From NCBI GenBank assembly GCA_010094025.1, contig ML991778.1, positions 372,001-436,000 on the forward strand: 64,000 bases of DNA, given 5' to 3'. Source of the stretch: Viridothelium virens (lineage: Eukaryota > Ascomycota > Dothideomycetes > Trypetheliales > Trypetheliaceae). The notes beneath the pieces were generated by a model. That model searched no databases and was not told the origin of the DNA. It worked only from the letters and a program-made list of their open reading frames with translations. Positions 11,726 to 22,923 of this stretch are shown one piece after another. A program made the position numbers and the translations under genes. Every line of letters begins with the position of its first letter. Positions within the stretch are counted from its first letter, which is position 1.

Positions 11726-13643
11726 CTAGTCCTGATTTGTGTATGTCTCCTCAGACACGCCATCTTCGGGATATTCTGGGATGCGGACAGTGAAGCGCTT
11801 TTCGACGGCACTGAGAATTTCCTGGTCTTGCTCACTGGAAATGAAGGAGATGGCGAGACCCTTGGTACCAAAGCGACCAGCACGTCCAACGCGATGGAAA
11901 TACGAGTCCGCATCACTAGGAAGATCGTAGTTGATGGCAACGTTGATTTCGGCAAAGTCGATTCCGCGACCGAAGACGTCGGTGGCCACGCAGATACGGG
12001 TCTTATTTTGCTTGAAGCCATTGTAGCGTGCAATACTGATGTATGTTAGAGCCTGTTCGTTTCTTTTTTCCCCCCTTTGAAAATGAAGCATGGACATACC
12101 GTTCTTCCTGACTGATACCCGAGTGCACGGCGATGGATGGGAAGTTGCAGGAGTTGAGAAGCTTGCTGAGTTCATTGGCGCGAGCGGTGCTCTTCACAAA
12201 GATGATAACCTGCTTAAAGGCCAAAGTGTCGAGGAACCAATTCAACTTGCGATTCTTCTCCTTCTCAGCTAGCTTGACCGTGTATTGCTGAAGTCCGTGG
12301 AGTGTGATCTTGCTGTCATCATCGGCATCACCAACAGTAATTTCGGTCGGATTCTTCATGAATTTCTTCGCGATGGGACGGATCTCGGGAGAGAGTGTAG
12401 CACTGAACATCATGACTTGTTTCTGTGGAGGGGTTTGGCGGAAGATGTCTTGCACATCACGGCGCATGTCTGAATGTGTGTCAGGTTCAGCCGTGACAGC
12501 CAACAGTTTCAATATACATACCAATCTGCTCCAGCATCTTGTCGCACTCGTCGAGGACGAACATGGTAACGTTGCGAAGGTTGAGGTGTTTCTCACGGAC
12601 CAGAGCTCCAAGGCGGCCCGGGGTGCCGACGATGATATTGGGCACTGATTCCTTACTCTTGAGAGAGTCGATGTCCTTCTGCAACGGGGTTCCACCATAG
12701 AAGACACCGGTCTTCACATTTGGCATCCACTTTTGGAAACGAGCATATTCGTTGCGGATTTGATGTGCCAGCTCACGGGTGTGACACATGACCAAGACAC
12801 CCACCTCACCCTCAACAGGATCAAGGTTCTGAAGGGTTGCGAGGACGAAGATTGCCGTCTTGCCGAGACCAGACTTGGCCGAGACGAGAATGTCGGTGCC
12901 GAGGATAGCCTGAGGAATGGCACGTTGTTGGACTAGAGGCGGCGGAGGAGTTAGAGAAATGTTCGCGAAAATGGTACGGTAGTGGGGACGATCCGTGCGA
13001 TCGTCCGTCCATCTCTCATAATCCTCTTGAAGCAATGGTAAACGTCTGGCCACCTTTTTCTGCATCGAGAGAAGTGATACGATACGGGAACACGCCTCCC
13101 CCAAATCCTGGAGCATTCTCAATTCCTTGTGCTTGCGCTCAGTATTCCACCCAGTGATCTGTTCGCTTTCGCAATGTGATCGAGGTAAGGAAACGATAAG
13201 CCAAACATAGCCCGTTTGCTTCCGGTGGTTTCCCCACCGGGAGTCATCCGTTGATGACAAACTCGACACCACCAGCCAAGCCGTATGATGGTTTCAGGAC
13301 GTCAAAATTATTGTAACCCTTCTCATCGATGAATTCATTGCTTTATTCTTCCAAAGATGGACGGACGATCGGCGATTTGGGTAAAGGGAAGAAGTTTTTT
13401 TTGGAGTAACTAACCATCCGATGGATGCTCAAAACCGCTGTCGGCGATGGCCTTGGTAAGCTCGCCCTTGAGAAGAAAGTCGCGAAACCCGCTCGAATGG
13501 ATACCAGCGTAAGAACCCTTCTGGTCGGCATCTCCACCACCGGCGCCGTCTGCTTTCTTGGCGTCTCCATTGGCAGCAGTGGCGACGGGCTCCGTCTGGA
13601 GCTCCTCGTCAGAGTAGTCGATGAGATCTTCTTCGGCAGACAT
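11726..13643 (-). CDS. sub2: ATP-dependent RNA helicase Sub2 (UAP56, DECD box)
   Basis: Four exons on the minus strand, 13643-13415, 12932-12522, 12469-12100 and 12035-11726, encode 439 residues, the normal Sub2 length. The N-terminus [18 protein letters not shown] is typical of the family. Helicase motifs appear in order: Q-motif region ([15 protein letters not shown]), motif [16 protein letters not shown], the diagnostic DECD of motif II, SAT (motif III), [10 protein letters not shown] and [10 protein letters not shown] (motif VI). Sub2 is the nuclear helicase that works in spliceosome assembly and in TREX-dependent mRNA export. The first intron is 482 nt (12933-13414), far longer than the 52- and 64-nt introns that follow. 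All junctions fall inside conserved protein blocks, so the model is firm. It diverges from the Rpr2-type gene across about 430 bp. Confidence 0.95.
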
Positions 13644-14069
13644 GTTGACAGCTGACGAAGTGAGGCAAGATAAATAAAAGGTCCAAGTGAAGTGGTGAAT
13701 AAAGGATCAACGGAGTCGCGTCGGACAGAAGGTTGCTGCCACAGATGGCTGTAGCTTCCGCAGCTAGAGTGCAGACGCTGGCAAAGCGCGCAGCCTACGG
13801 AGTCCGGACGTAGGGGAGTGGAAGGTAAGAGGAAGGATGGTGAAAAGTTGTGGAGAGATGGAGGTTAAAGGTGTCGAGAGGCTGAGAACAAGGCAGGGCC
13901 GTGGGGCGACTAGAGGTCCAAATTCAAGCTTGAGCACGTGATGAAAGGGTTACCCCTTCAGTATAGGGCTAAACCGCATACGGGCATGTGACTCATCTTT
14001 CAGGCACTTAGCGCTGCATGCAGCAAACAGTGAATGCAGTCCCAAACAAAGACGAAGTGAAGAGTCGCA
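13644..14069. promoter_or_regulatory. Shared divergent promoter of sub2 and the Rpr2-type gene
   Basis: 426 bp separate two divergent RNA-processing genes, so the region must serve both. I see GT-rich and AG-rich tracts but no TATA element that I would defend. Shared regulation of the two genes is an inference from the arrangement only. Confidence 0.5.
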
Positions 14070-14672
14070 ATGGCCAAAAAAAAGACTATCAAGCGAGTGT
14101 CTAATCCGCACTTACACGCCCGCGTCTCCTATCTCTACCAGGCTGTAAATTATTTGTTTCCTCGGCAATCCAATGTACCTCAGGTTGCTATTACCACTGG
14201 AGATGGACATCCACTACACCCAAGAAACCATGACAAAGTCGGAGAACAGGATGGCTGTTCAGCTCAGATTAAACAACTGCCGAAAGCAGACGACCAAACT
14301 TCGCAAGGTATCTTAGACAAAGGAAGGGATGGATCAGGTCTGTCCCGCCATCTCATCACTCACATACGAGCCACAGCCCTCAAGGCCCAAGTCCGTCTCT
14401 CTCATCAAATGAAGCACTCTTTGTGTAAGCACTGTGATACACTCCTGGTTCCCGAAACCACGTCTTGTTGCTTCCAAGAGAACAGGAGCAAGGGCAAGAA
14501 GAAGCCATGGGCCGACGTACACGTCATTGAGTGCTTGAATTGCGGAACACAGAAGCGCTTTCCCGTTGGAAGCAAACGACAAGCCAAAGGACGTCCGAAG
14601 AAGACGGGGATAGCCGAGCACCATGAACCGAACGGTCCGATTTTGGAAGCAATAGTCCAAGGCCCAGTCTGA
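14070..14672 (+). CDS. RNase P / RNase MRP subunit, Rpr2 (Rpp21/Snm1) family
   Basis: One uninterrupted frame of 200 residues. It begins MAKKKTIKRVSNPHLHARVSYLYQAV, which matches the basic N-terminus and first helix of the family. Residues about 96-115 (HLITHIRATALKAQVRLS) form the second helix. A zinc-ribbon follows: CKHCDTLLVP and, about 40 residues later, CLNCGTQKRFPVG, supplying the four cysteines. The protein would be part of the ribonucleoprotein that trims tRNA 5' ends or processes rRNA. Whether it is the Rpr2 (RNase P) or Snm1 (MRP) orthologue cannot be settled here. A polar insert at about 48-92 is longer than usual and could hide a small intron, but no stop forces one. Confidence 0.85.
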   Translation: MAKKKTIKRVSNPHLHARVSYLYQAVNYLFPRQSNVPQVAITTGDGHPLHPRNHDKVGEQDGCSAQIKQLPKADDQTSQGILDKGRDGSGLSRHLITHIRATALKAQVRLSHQMKHSLCKHCDTLLVPETTSCCFQENRSKGKKKPWADVHVIECLNCGTQKRFPVGSKRQAKGRPKKTGIAEHHEPNGPILEAIVQGPV

Positions 14673-15274
14673 GGAGAGTAGGACGCTGCAGGAATTTCCC
14701 ATCTTGATTTGGCCCTTTCAGTTCAGCAAGATTCAACGGCAGGGCAAGTGGATGCATAACTGGCACAGAACGATCGGATGAGCAATGACTCTGCCAGCTT
14801 TTTCTGTCACAGCACAACACGCAGGTCTCTGGGTACAGGCTCATCTCCCTTAGCTGCTCTTACCATTGCTATGATTATGTTCGTGGGCTGAGAAGCTAGT
14901 GCCCAGGACGACCTACTCTGTGGGTGACAGTGCAACAGGACAAAAGAATTCACTAAGCAAGCTTCCAGTAGAGCCAAGATCTACTTGAGCTTGTCGATCA
15001 TCCCACTTTGGTCAACTCTTACTCAGCGGATGCACTCCGCGACTAGTCTCCCTTAGGGCCGGTAAAGAGGCAATTGCAGGTTGCCGAAAGTCGCGCGGTT
15101 TGCCTGAACCTCCAGTGCCTCCTACTTGACTGGCACTTGAGCCCTCTTTTGGGGACTGCTCTATCTCTCTCAAGCTCAGATGTATGATACACGCGTAGAT
15201 TTCTGTTGCGTCGCACCAATCGACTCACAGTAGTTAGTACTCAAATCTTGCATTACTATTACACCCTTTTCGAC
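14673..15274. other. Gene-free stretch, promoter of the P450 at 15275
   Basis: About 600 bp holding the 3' end of the Rpr2-type gene and the P450 promoter. No coding frame or repeat stands out. Confidence 0.4.
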
Positions 15275-17144
15275 ATGACACCCGTGGCAGTTTTAAGCGC
15301 CGTAGCCCTGTTCCTAATACCAATTATTATCCATCTTTCCACCCGGGGTTCACGATGTCCAAAGGGCACGAGACTACCACCCGGCCCTAAAGGTATCTCA
15401 TCTCTTTCCCAGTATTGAGGATCAAAAATTATCCAGTCTGTTACATGCGTTTCCACCCTGATCAAACATGATTTCCTCCACACCTACATTCCCACTATTT
15501 CTACCCCAGAAACTCGCGCGATAGTGCATTGCCCTCCTAAGCCTCCACTGATGCTCTCCACCCCAGGCTACCCCCTCATTGGCAATCTCCCCCAAATCCC
15601 TCTGTCCCATTCTTGGCTCCAATTCCACACCTGGTCCCAAACCTACGGCCCCATCTTCCGCCTCACTCTCGCCGGCGCGCCCCACGTCGTGCTCTCCACC
15701 GAAAAGGCGGCCAACGACCTCCTTCGCGAACGCGGCACGCTGTACTCCTCGCGGCCGCAACTCCCCGCGGCCACCGTGCTGCTCGGGGACCGACTCCGCC
15801 CGCTCTTCCTCCCCTACAACGACCTCTGGCGACGCGGCCGCAAGCTGATGCACCACCTCTGCATGCCGAGCGCGGCGGCCAGCTACGAGGGCACGCAGCG
15901 GCTAGAGTCGACGGTGCTGCTCGCGGCGCTGCTGCGGGATCCCGCCGGCTACGAAACCCACTTCGAGCGGTTCTCCAGCGGGCTGATCTTCCGGCTGGGG
16001 TTTGGGAAGACGCTCGAGGAGGCGGAGAGCGCGGGGAAGGGCGGGGCGAGTCGCAGTCTGACGCATAGGATTTTGGAGGTCGGGCATACGCTCGAGCGGG
16101 TCGCGAGTCCGGGGGCGTATCTGGTGGACACGTTTCCTGTGTTGATGAGAGTACCAGATTGGGCGGCTGGGTGGAAGCGGGAGCTGAAGTGGATGCACGC
16201 GAGGGAATTGGCGTTGTTTAGGGAGTTGTTGTATGATGTCAAGAAGGAAATGGAGGAGAGGAAGGATCAAGCCGTGGAGTGCTGGGAAAGGGCGTTTCTA
16301 GAGAAGCAAGACGAGTATGGATTGAGTGATGACGAGGGCGCGTACGTAGTTGGTACCCTCTTTGAGGCCGGGAGTGGGACGACGAGTGCGGCGATGATGA
16401 GTTGGACGCTAGCGATGTTGTTACACCCCCAAGAGTATCGGAGAGTCCAGCAAGAGGTCGATCGCGTGGTAGGTGAGGATAGGATGCCAGACTTTGGGGA
16501 TATGGAATCACTAAGTACTGTAAGAGCGGTGATAAAAGAGACTTTACGGTGGAGACCGGTCACAGCTGGTGGCGTACCGCATCAACTCGTAAAGGATGAT
16601 ATTTACCAGGGATATTTCCTGCAAGCGGGGACTGTTGTTCACTTCAATCAATGGTGGGTATCTCCTTGTCTTCATTTTCTCCACTTTGATGATGCTTCAT
16701 TCAAAAATTTCCGAAATGGGCCGGCTGAAAATCCACAGGGCGATCCATCGGGATCCAGACCTATATCCTGACCCAGAAACTTTCAATCCGTCTCGCTGGC
16801 TAGACCCTAAATATCCGACATATCGCGAGCCTCTTGCGGAGTATCCCAATCTCAAAAACTTTTCGGCTTTCGGATTTGGGAGGCGATTTTGCCCGGGACA
16901 TAGTATTGCCGAACGCAGTCTTAATCTCCTCGTTGCAAGAATCGCATGGGCTTGTGACATCAGCAAAAGCCGAGATGAGTTTGAAAATGAAATCCCAGTC
17001 CCTGATTATGACTATATCTCGGGCTTCAATACGCAGCCGAAATGGTTTCCCTTCAACCTAAGGCCCAGAAGTGCACGGAGGCAGAAGATGGTCGATGAGG
17101 CCGCAGTCGAGGCGAGGAGGAAAGACACACTGAAGGTGGCTTGA
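15275..17144 (+). CDS. Cytochrome P450, OrdA-like
   Basis: Three exons, 15275-15392, 15567-16653 and 16739-17144, give 536 residues. The N-terminal anchor (VAVLSAVALFLIPIIIHL) and the hinge LPPGPKGYPLIGNLPQ mark an ER-bound microsomal P450. Diagnostic parts are the I-helix AGSGTTSAAM, the K-helix KETLRWRP (ExxR), AIHRDPDLYPDPETFNPSRW, and the haem loop FGFGRRFCPGHSIAE with the ligand Cys at about 453. The block W-AIHRDP split across the second intron and the overall pattern resemble the O-methylsterigmatocystin oxidoreductase (OrdA/CYP64-like) group, but substrate cannot be inferred. The middle exon has strikingly high GC in its first third (15660-16060). It converges on a LaeA-like methyltransferase, with less than 300 bp between stops; no biosynthetic backbone gene lies nearby. 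Confidence 0.9.
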
Positions 17145-17428
17145 GTATGACCGTTACAGTCCGCGTGGGATCTTCGCGAGCAATCCTGTGTTTCATATAA
17201 TGACCGCAGGTAGATAGTCCCATGCTGTCTTGGGATAGCGTCGGCCGAATGCCTCACCAATGACAATGAGAGATGACAGTCAGAGCGGCATTGTGCAGTT
17301 GACCCGCTCCAGCCGCTTCCGAGTGGGATGTAACCCATAGGTAGGAACATGGTCTTCTCTCAGGAGGTTATAACCTGCCAAGGTCCAACAGTTTTCGTCG
17401 TCGATTGACACATCTTGATTTTTATTTC

Positions 17429-18750
17429 TCAGAGCGGTTTCCGCCCGTAGACTACAGACCTGCATCAGTGTTAGTCGTAGGCAATATGTTACCAGTGATG
17501 ATATGCAATCTTACCCATCCAAATAGAAAGCATGCCCTCCTTGAAAGCCCTGGTTCTTCGGATTCCTCAGTTCATCTTTCATACGCCCCAGGAATGCTTG
17601 TGCGGTTTGCACTGACATCTGTCCTCAACAGTCAGTAAGCCTCCCCCTCCCCTTGTGACTAAAGCCAAGCAAGACTCACCCCACCAGGACCCGTCAGTAT
17701 CCTCAACATGAAGCCCTCGACTCCATCCATCATCCGCAATTGATTCCACATGCCCAGCTCCCTCATTTTCGGGTCGACTGACCAGCCTCCAATGGGCCAC
17801 TTGAACCTTCTCTCCACCACGTCCGTAAAACCGGCCGCAATTACCTTCTCCCGGCTCTGTCTCCAAATGCAAAACGTCTTTCCCCATCTTTCGCCCAGTC
17901 CTTCCACCGTCCTGCCCCACGTGTTATAGAAGTGGTTCGCCGGCACATCCCCATCCTCCGAAACAGGCCAGACGCTGTGTTCCACAATCTCCACCCACCC
18001 GCCGGGCTTCAAGCAGCGCCATGCCTGCTGCAGAAAGAAGTCCCAGTCCGGTATGCACCCAAACAACTCCCGAATGTGTATGAAGTCGAAGCGATCGTCA
18101 GGGAAGGTCCACTCGAGCGTCACGTCGTCTATCTCGAAGCTGCAGTTCGGCGGCACGAAGTCTGGCTGGATGGGACTAAGGTCCGTCCCCGTGACGCGCG
18201 CGCACGGGTACTCGTCCGCCATGTCGATGGCCCAGATGCCCGTGCCGGTACCGATGTCGAGGATCTCGTGAACGTTGCCCTTGACACCGTCTGCGATGGG
18301 CGCCAGGTGTAGGTTGCCGTCGAGTGTGATGAGGTACATGTGGTGAGCGAGGTCGACGAGCTCGTTTTGCCGGTCGTCGTTGGGACCCCAGTAGGCTCCG
18401 TCACGGAAGGAGTGGTATCGTCGGCCGTTTTCATAGCGGTAGTCTGTAATGAAGGAGGCAAGGGTGTCGGTGTCGTCGCCAAGGAGGGAGGCACTGTCGT
18501 AGGCAGAGTCGTGGTCGTCGGCGTAGAATAAGGCGTGAGGGTCCTGATTGTCGTGGGGTTGGAAGGCGAGAAGAGGATGTGCTGCACTTAGTGGTTCAGA
18601 ATGCGAGGAGGTTCCGAAGATGACGGGTGGAAAGACAGGCGGTGCCGTAGGATCGATGTCCATTTCATCCTGCGTCGTCGGGTCTATGGTGTTGCTGAAG
18701 ATGGGCAGATTTCCAGCGTCATCGCGGTCCTCGTCGGCCCCGCTGCTCAT
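17429..18750 (-). CDS. LaeA-like class I SAM-dependent methyltransferase
   Basis: Three exons on the minus strand, 18750-17680, 17618-17515 and 17459-17429, give 401 residues; introns are 61 and 55 nt. The start is ATG 18750 (MSSGADEDRDD); upstream in-frame sequence has no ATG. Residues 1-100 are acidic and disordered. YENGRRYHSFRDGAYWGPND at about 106-125 is the family signature. SAM-binding motif I is ILDIGTGTGIWAIDMADE at about 163-180, followed by GTDLSPIQPDFVPPN and CLKPGGWVEIVEH. The C-terminus (TAQAFLGRMKDELRNP, then VVYGRKPL) is recovered only by splicing. Members of this large fungal family resemble the velvet-complex regulator LaeA, but most have unknown targets; this one is a family member, not demonstrably LaeA itself. 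It is convergent with the P450 at 15275. Confidence 0.88.
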
Positions 18751-20665
18751 GGTGGCAGCACCCAAGCAAGACGCGAGATCGAGACCTAGATTAAGATGTA
18801 CCTGTACCTATGCCTGGCCCGCACTTTGCTTCTTCTCTCGTCTTTTGTCCTCCCACGTCCAATTGTCAGAGTCTGTGCCTACATGTAAACAACAAACGTC
18901 CAGACCGCCAAATCGGTGATGTGATGCCCCGCGTGATCTACGATATTGCAACCACGGTTGCGCCTCTGATGCGAGATATCAATATATATACACACACACA
19001 CGCACACGTCTGGCGGTCGTTTCTGAATGCTGGAGCAGCGGCAGGACCAGCCAGGCGCCAATGCCGCAATTCGGGAGGGAGAAGGTGCGAAACAAGAACC
19101 GTGAGGCTCAAAAAATTGCAAGAGGTGCAGAACAGTTCGGAAGGTGGAATAAGCGCAAAGATCCCTCCCTTCGCCTGCCTGCTGACTTCCTTCCCGCGGT
19201 CCCTGGTCCAGTCACCAGCTAGGCAAGGTCCCGGCCAGAAGCAGCAATATGCGCTCCTTCTGCGATGCACGCAACGCTAGCGGCACGGTCGTAATGACGG
19301 TGTGAGTCGTTGTGCGGTCGGCCGAGGGGCTTTCGCGAGCGCGATGTGCGTGGGAGCCCAGCAGATAGGTGGTGTTGGCCTTGGGACCGGAGAGAGGGGG
19401 GGGGAGAGGGCAATGATGGCGGATGCGTCAGACATGGCTTGCTAGGCTCTGGTGCCTATTACCGGCAAACCCATCTTTGAAGAAATGAGATATCTCTCCT
19501 GTCTCCTTTCTGCGCGGCTAGCGATAAATCCAGCGTGGGACCCGGCTCAAGCCGTGCCAGCGTAGCCGACATGGGCAAGTCTCTGTGACGCTGGTGGTTG
19601 CGGCCCGTTCCTCACTCCTGTTGGTGGCAGGGACCCGCTGGAAGGAAGATCAAGCAGTAAACCTTAAGAGGCGCTGCTGGCGTCTAACCTGAGTCCGCCT
19701 GTGGCGGTTTGGGGGAAGCGTTTCAGCCAGACTCGCCATTTGGTCTAGTCATTGGCCTTTGGTCTCTATAGTCTCCCGCGCGCCAAAAACCTCATGGCTT
19801 GCAGAAACGTCATGGGAACATTGCCTAAGGTATTGGGCTGGTGGACGTGCGCAGGTTGGTCTCGCCTCAATGCGCTGTCCGATGACCGAAATGGACGATG
19901 CTCCTCATGACTCGCATCTCGTGTCCTGACGGATCGAAGTGGAGCCGAAGGAATTGACAAAACCCGGTACACCATGAGTCCAGTTCGAGAAGGTCAATAT
20001 AGTACTCCGTATTTAGCTCCTTCTTAATCTTCCGAGCCAATGCCCCGGGGTCGAGTTGGACTCGGTGTGGGGGGCTCCATAATGAGTGCTGGGATGTCTG
20101 GGAATGTACTGTATGCATGGCTTATCGTAGTAATTGTTTTGCTAGTCCAGCTACATCAAACACAGTGCTTCAAGCAAAGCGAAAAGACCCATTAACTCGT
20201 CATGCGACCAGTTTCCCTAAGCAGGTCGCTTATAAAAATTTCCCGAATACCCACATAAACGCCAGCCAACAAAGCTCAATATCGAGTATCGGAAGTGCTG
20301 TTATTAGTACACTCCGTCGCTCTTGCGATTATTCGCCGCCTTAGTCATCGCGCGCAGGATCTATCATCAAGTCGCCTTTGCCACCCTGTCTATCGACTCC
20401 TGCATACCAGTATGACGGGCAGTAAAAGAAAAGGGGAAGTAGGAGAAGCTTGACGAGTCCAGGGATTAGCGAGCCTCAGATCTGTGAAAGGAACAAAGAC
20501 TATCTGTGCACGGATGGAGCATTATGCGCAGCACCCAGGTACGTAAGCCACATCCAGCCTTATGCATGATGATCCCTGAAGCGGAACAAATCTACAGATG
20601 GGTATATCGCCCGTGGCAACTTGCGATGCAATATTGCAAATCTTTGCTCGCATGCCTCGGGTTGC
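18751..20665. other. Gene-free stretch
   Basis: About 1.9 kb between two minus-strand genes. It holds the promoter of the LaeA-like gene, an AT/AC microsatellite (18982-19007), a G-rich run near 19392-19404 and one copy of a recurrent TACTCCGTA word at 20003-20011. No coding exon was recognised. Confidence 0.4.
18982..19007. repeat. AT then AC dinucleotide microsatellite
   Basis: An alternating AT run passes directly into an AC run with one G interruption. It lies about 230 bp upstream of the LaeA-like gene start and may be length-variable between strains. Confidence 0.8.
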
Positions 20666-22923
20666 TCAAAAGATTGTGCCGAATGCTCCCTCCTCGTTCA
20701 TGGTCGGCAATGGTTTACGAGGGCTGGTCGGTTTACCATCTTCATCAGTAGCAGGCTTGCGGTGTCTGACAAGAAGCAAAGGGCCAAAATGTCAGCCATA
20801 TCTCTTCAGCCAAACCTGGCAACGATCATTGCGGGAACAATATTTCCCGTCGGATACGGGGCTTGGAGCAGGAAAAAGGAAAAACATACCTGAACGTGAA
20901 GCCCACAAATAGACTTTTACCCATCTTCTCATCCCTCTCGGCCATGTTCTCCAGCGCCACCTGCTTCTCATGCACCTCTTTGTACTTGGCCATATCAGCC
21001 TCGTTACCGAAGTCATCGAAATAGCCAGCGTCGGTCTCGCTATCCAGCTCAGGCACGAATGGCGGCCGCTGTTCTCTTAGCTGGGGCCACTCGACCTCCA
21101 TAAAGTAAGCGTGCGCCTTTACCTCCTGCAAAGTCTTAATCCTGTCCTTGGGTACGCAGATCAAGCGGGTGATGAGATCCCAGGTCCTTCTAGAGAGGAA
21201 GTAGTTCGGGTCATCGTACTCCGGTTTGCGCAGGACCTTTTTCCAGTGCTTCAAGTTCTGCCATGTCTCATCCACGGTGGCACCTGCGAAAGGTGGGTAA
21301 CCTGCGAGCGCTTCGAACAGCATACAGCCAAGTGACCAGTAATCGACAGTGCCGTCGTATTCTTGGCCCTGCAGAACTTCTGGGGCCATATAGTCCGGCG
21401 AACCGACGATTGATTTGGCGTACGAAGCCCCTTCTCGAGTACGCATGCTGCGATAGTCATTCTGGCGTTGCTTCGTGGTCCGATCTTCGATGGGTGTAAC
21501 GCCAAAGGGAGCCGGATTGGCACTATCGTTAACGGAAGCGAGTTTAACACGCATAGACTCAATCTTTGCTGGGGCGAGGAAGCCAGCTGCGAGACCAAAA
21601 TCCGTAAGCTTGACATGGCCAGTGGCGTCAATAAGGAAGTTCTCGGGCTTGAGATCCCGGTGGATGTAACCGAGTTGGTGGAGAGCGTCGACGCAGCAGA
21701 ACATTTCTGCGATGTAGAAGCGCGCATGCCGGTTGTGAAGAACCCCGGTGTTGTTGAGAAGTGTGCGAAAGTCGCCCCCGGGCACGTATTCCTACAAGAA
21801 TGTCAGCTTCCTCCCATGCTGGTAGAAGACGGCTCGCAAAAGGTGTACCATTGCCAGATATATGCTCCTGTCGTCCTGGAAAGCATACAGCAGCTTCACC
21901 AACCATTCGCTCGTTGCATTTGTCAGGATATCACGCTCTGTCAAGACATGCCTTACTTCATCCAACTTGAAGAGTAGCTTCTTGCTCATGACCTTCAAAG
22001 CGCAGACCTCCTTGGTATCCTTCTTCTGCGCCAGATAGACTTGGCCATAACCACCTTGTCCAACCTGAGTAAGAATTTGGAAGTCACCGTGTCGTAATCG
22101 CGTTCTTCTCTTCCGAAGATTTGCCCGTTCTCGGCCAAGATACTTGGTCAGCTTCTCGTTATATTCATCTTCGTTGGTGGCAGGAGGGAGGGGATTCTCT
22201 TTGTTGAAGGCAGCAAGCCGGTTCTGCCGGTTATGAACGTAACTAAGCAGATCGAAATAATAGTCAAGGAAATCTACCGCGGTTAGTACACATGGAATGA
22301 CAGAATGGGCAGTTCCTACAAAGTTGGGTGATGTTCGCTAAACGTTTGACGGATGGCTTCTGCAGTCTCTCCAGCTCCAGCGGAGATGGTCCACGGGCGA
22401 TGGTCTGTTGTTGCTGAGAGACCTCAAGCTGCTCTCGCTGCTTGTAAGGCGCCTGGCGGTTTGCCGCAGCTAAGTTATAGCTAGAGTCTTGCTTTTGCAG
22501 TGGCGACTTGGGTCCTGGCGATGCGTTCTCCTTGTTCGACTGTCGCGTCGGACTTCCCGGTCTGAACGCCGCATTGTCAATACCCGCCGAGTAATCATTG
22601 TAGTGGGACGACGGAAATTCTTCCGCCAGAGTTTTGTTTGGGGATTGAGGCTGCCGGTTCACTCTGCTTGGTGAGCCGTTCGCAGATGGCATAAGCCTCA
22701 TGGCATTTTCGAAAACATTGGGCAGGTCATTGGCACCAGGAGGTAGTCGATTCTTGCTTGGGCTACCTTGGGGGGTTTGTGGAGGACTAGTGAAGCCTGG
22801 CTGCGTGGGAGTTCCGGGATTCTGATAGACTTCATTTCCAGAGCGAGTATGCAATAGAGGAGGCGGAATTGGCAACTTCAAATCATGTCGCCCCTCCGCA
22901 TTGAGAGGCGCGTTGGTTGCCAT
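20666..22923 (-). CDS. sidB: NDR-family Ser/Thr kinase, Dbf2/SidB type
   Basis: Four exons on the minus strand, 22923-22320, 22273-21849, 21791-20890 and 20765-20666, encode 676 residues. Residues 1-200 are Pro/Ser-rich and disordered. YFLDYYFDLLSYVHNRQNR at about 202-220 begins the Mob1-binding region of NDR kinases. The kinase domain has the Gly loop VGQGGYGQVY (272-281), catalytic Lys in CALKVMSKK (about 295), HRDLKPEN (about 387-394), DFG (about 407) and the long NDR-type insert before APE, with the activation segment YAKSIVGSPDYMAPE. The hydrophobic motif FVGFTFRHRKP is split by the last intron. Dbf2/SidB works downstream of the septation/mitotic exit network with Mob1 to drive septum formation. 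The short final exon restores the C-terminal tail that an unspliced reading would lose. Confidence 0.92.

Noticed and set aside
15422-16563. Several minus-strand frames across the P450
   Set aside because: They are mirror frames in GC-rich coding DNA; the plus strand encodes all P450 hallmarks.
15275-18750. A classical secondary-metabolite gene cluster
   Set aside because: A P450 and a LaeA-like methyltransferase are adjacent, but no backbone synthase, transporter or pathway regulator is next to them.
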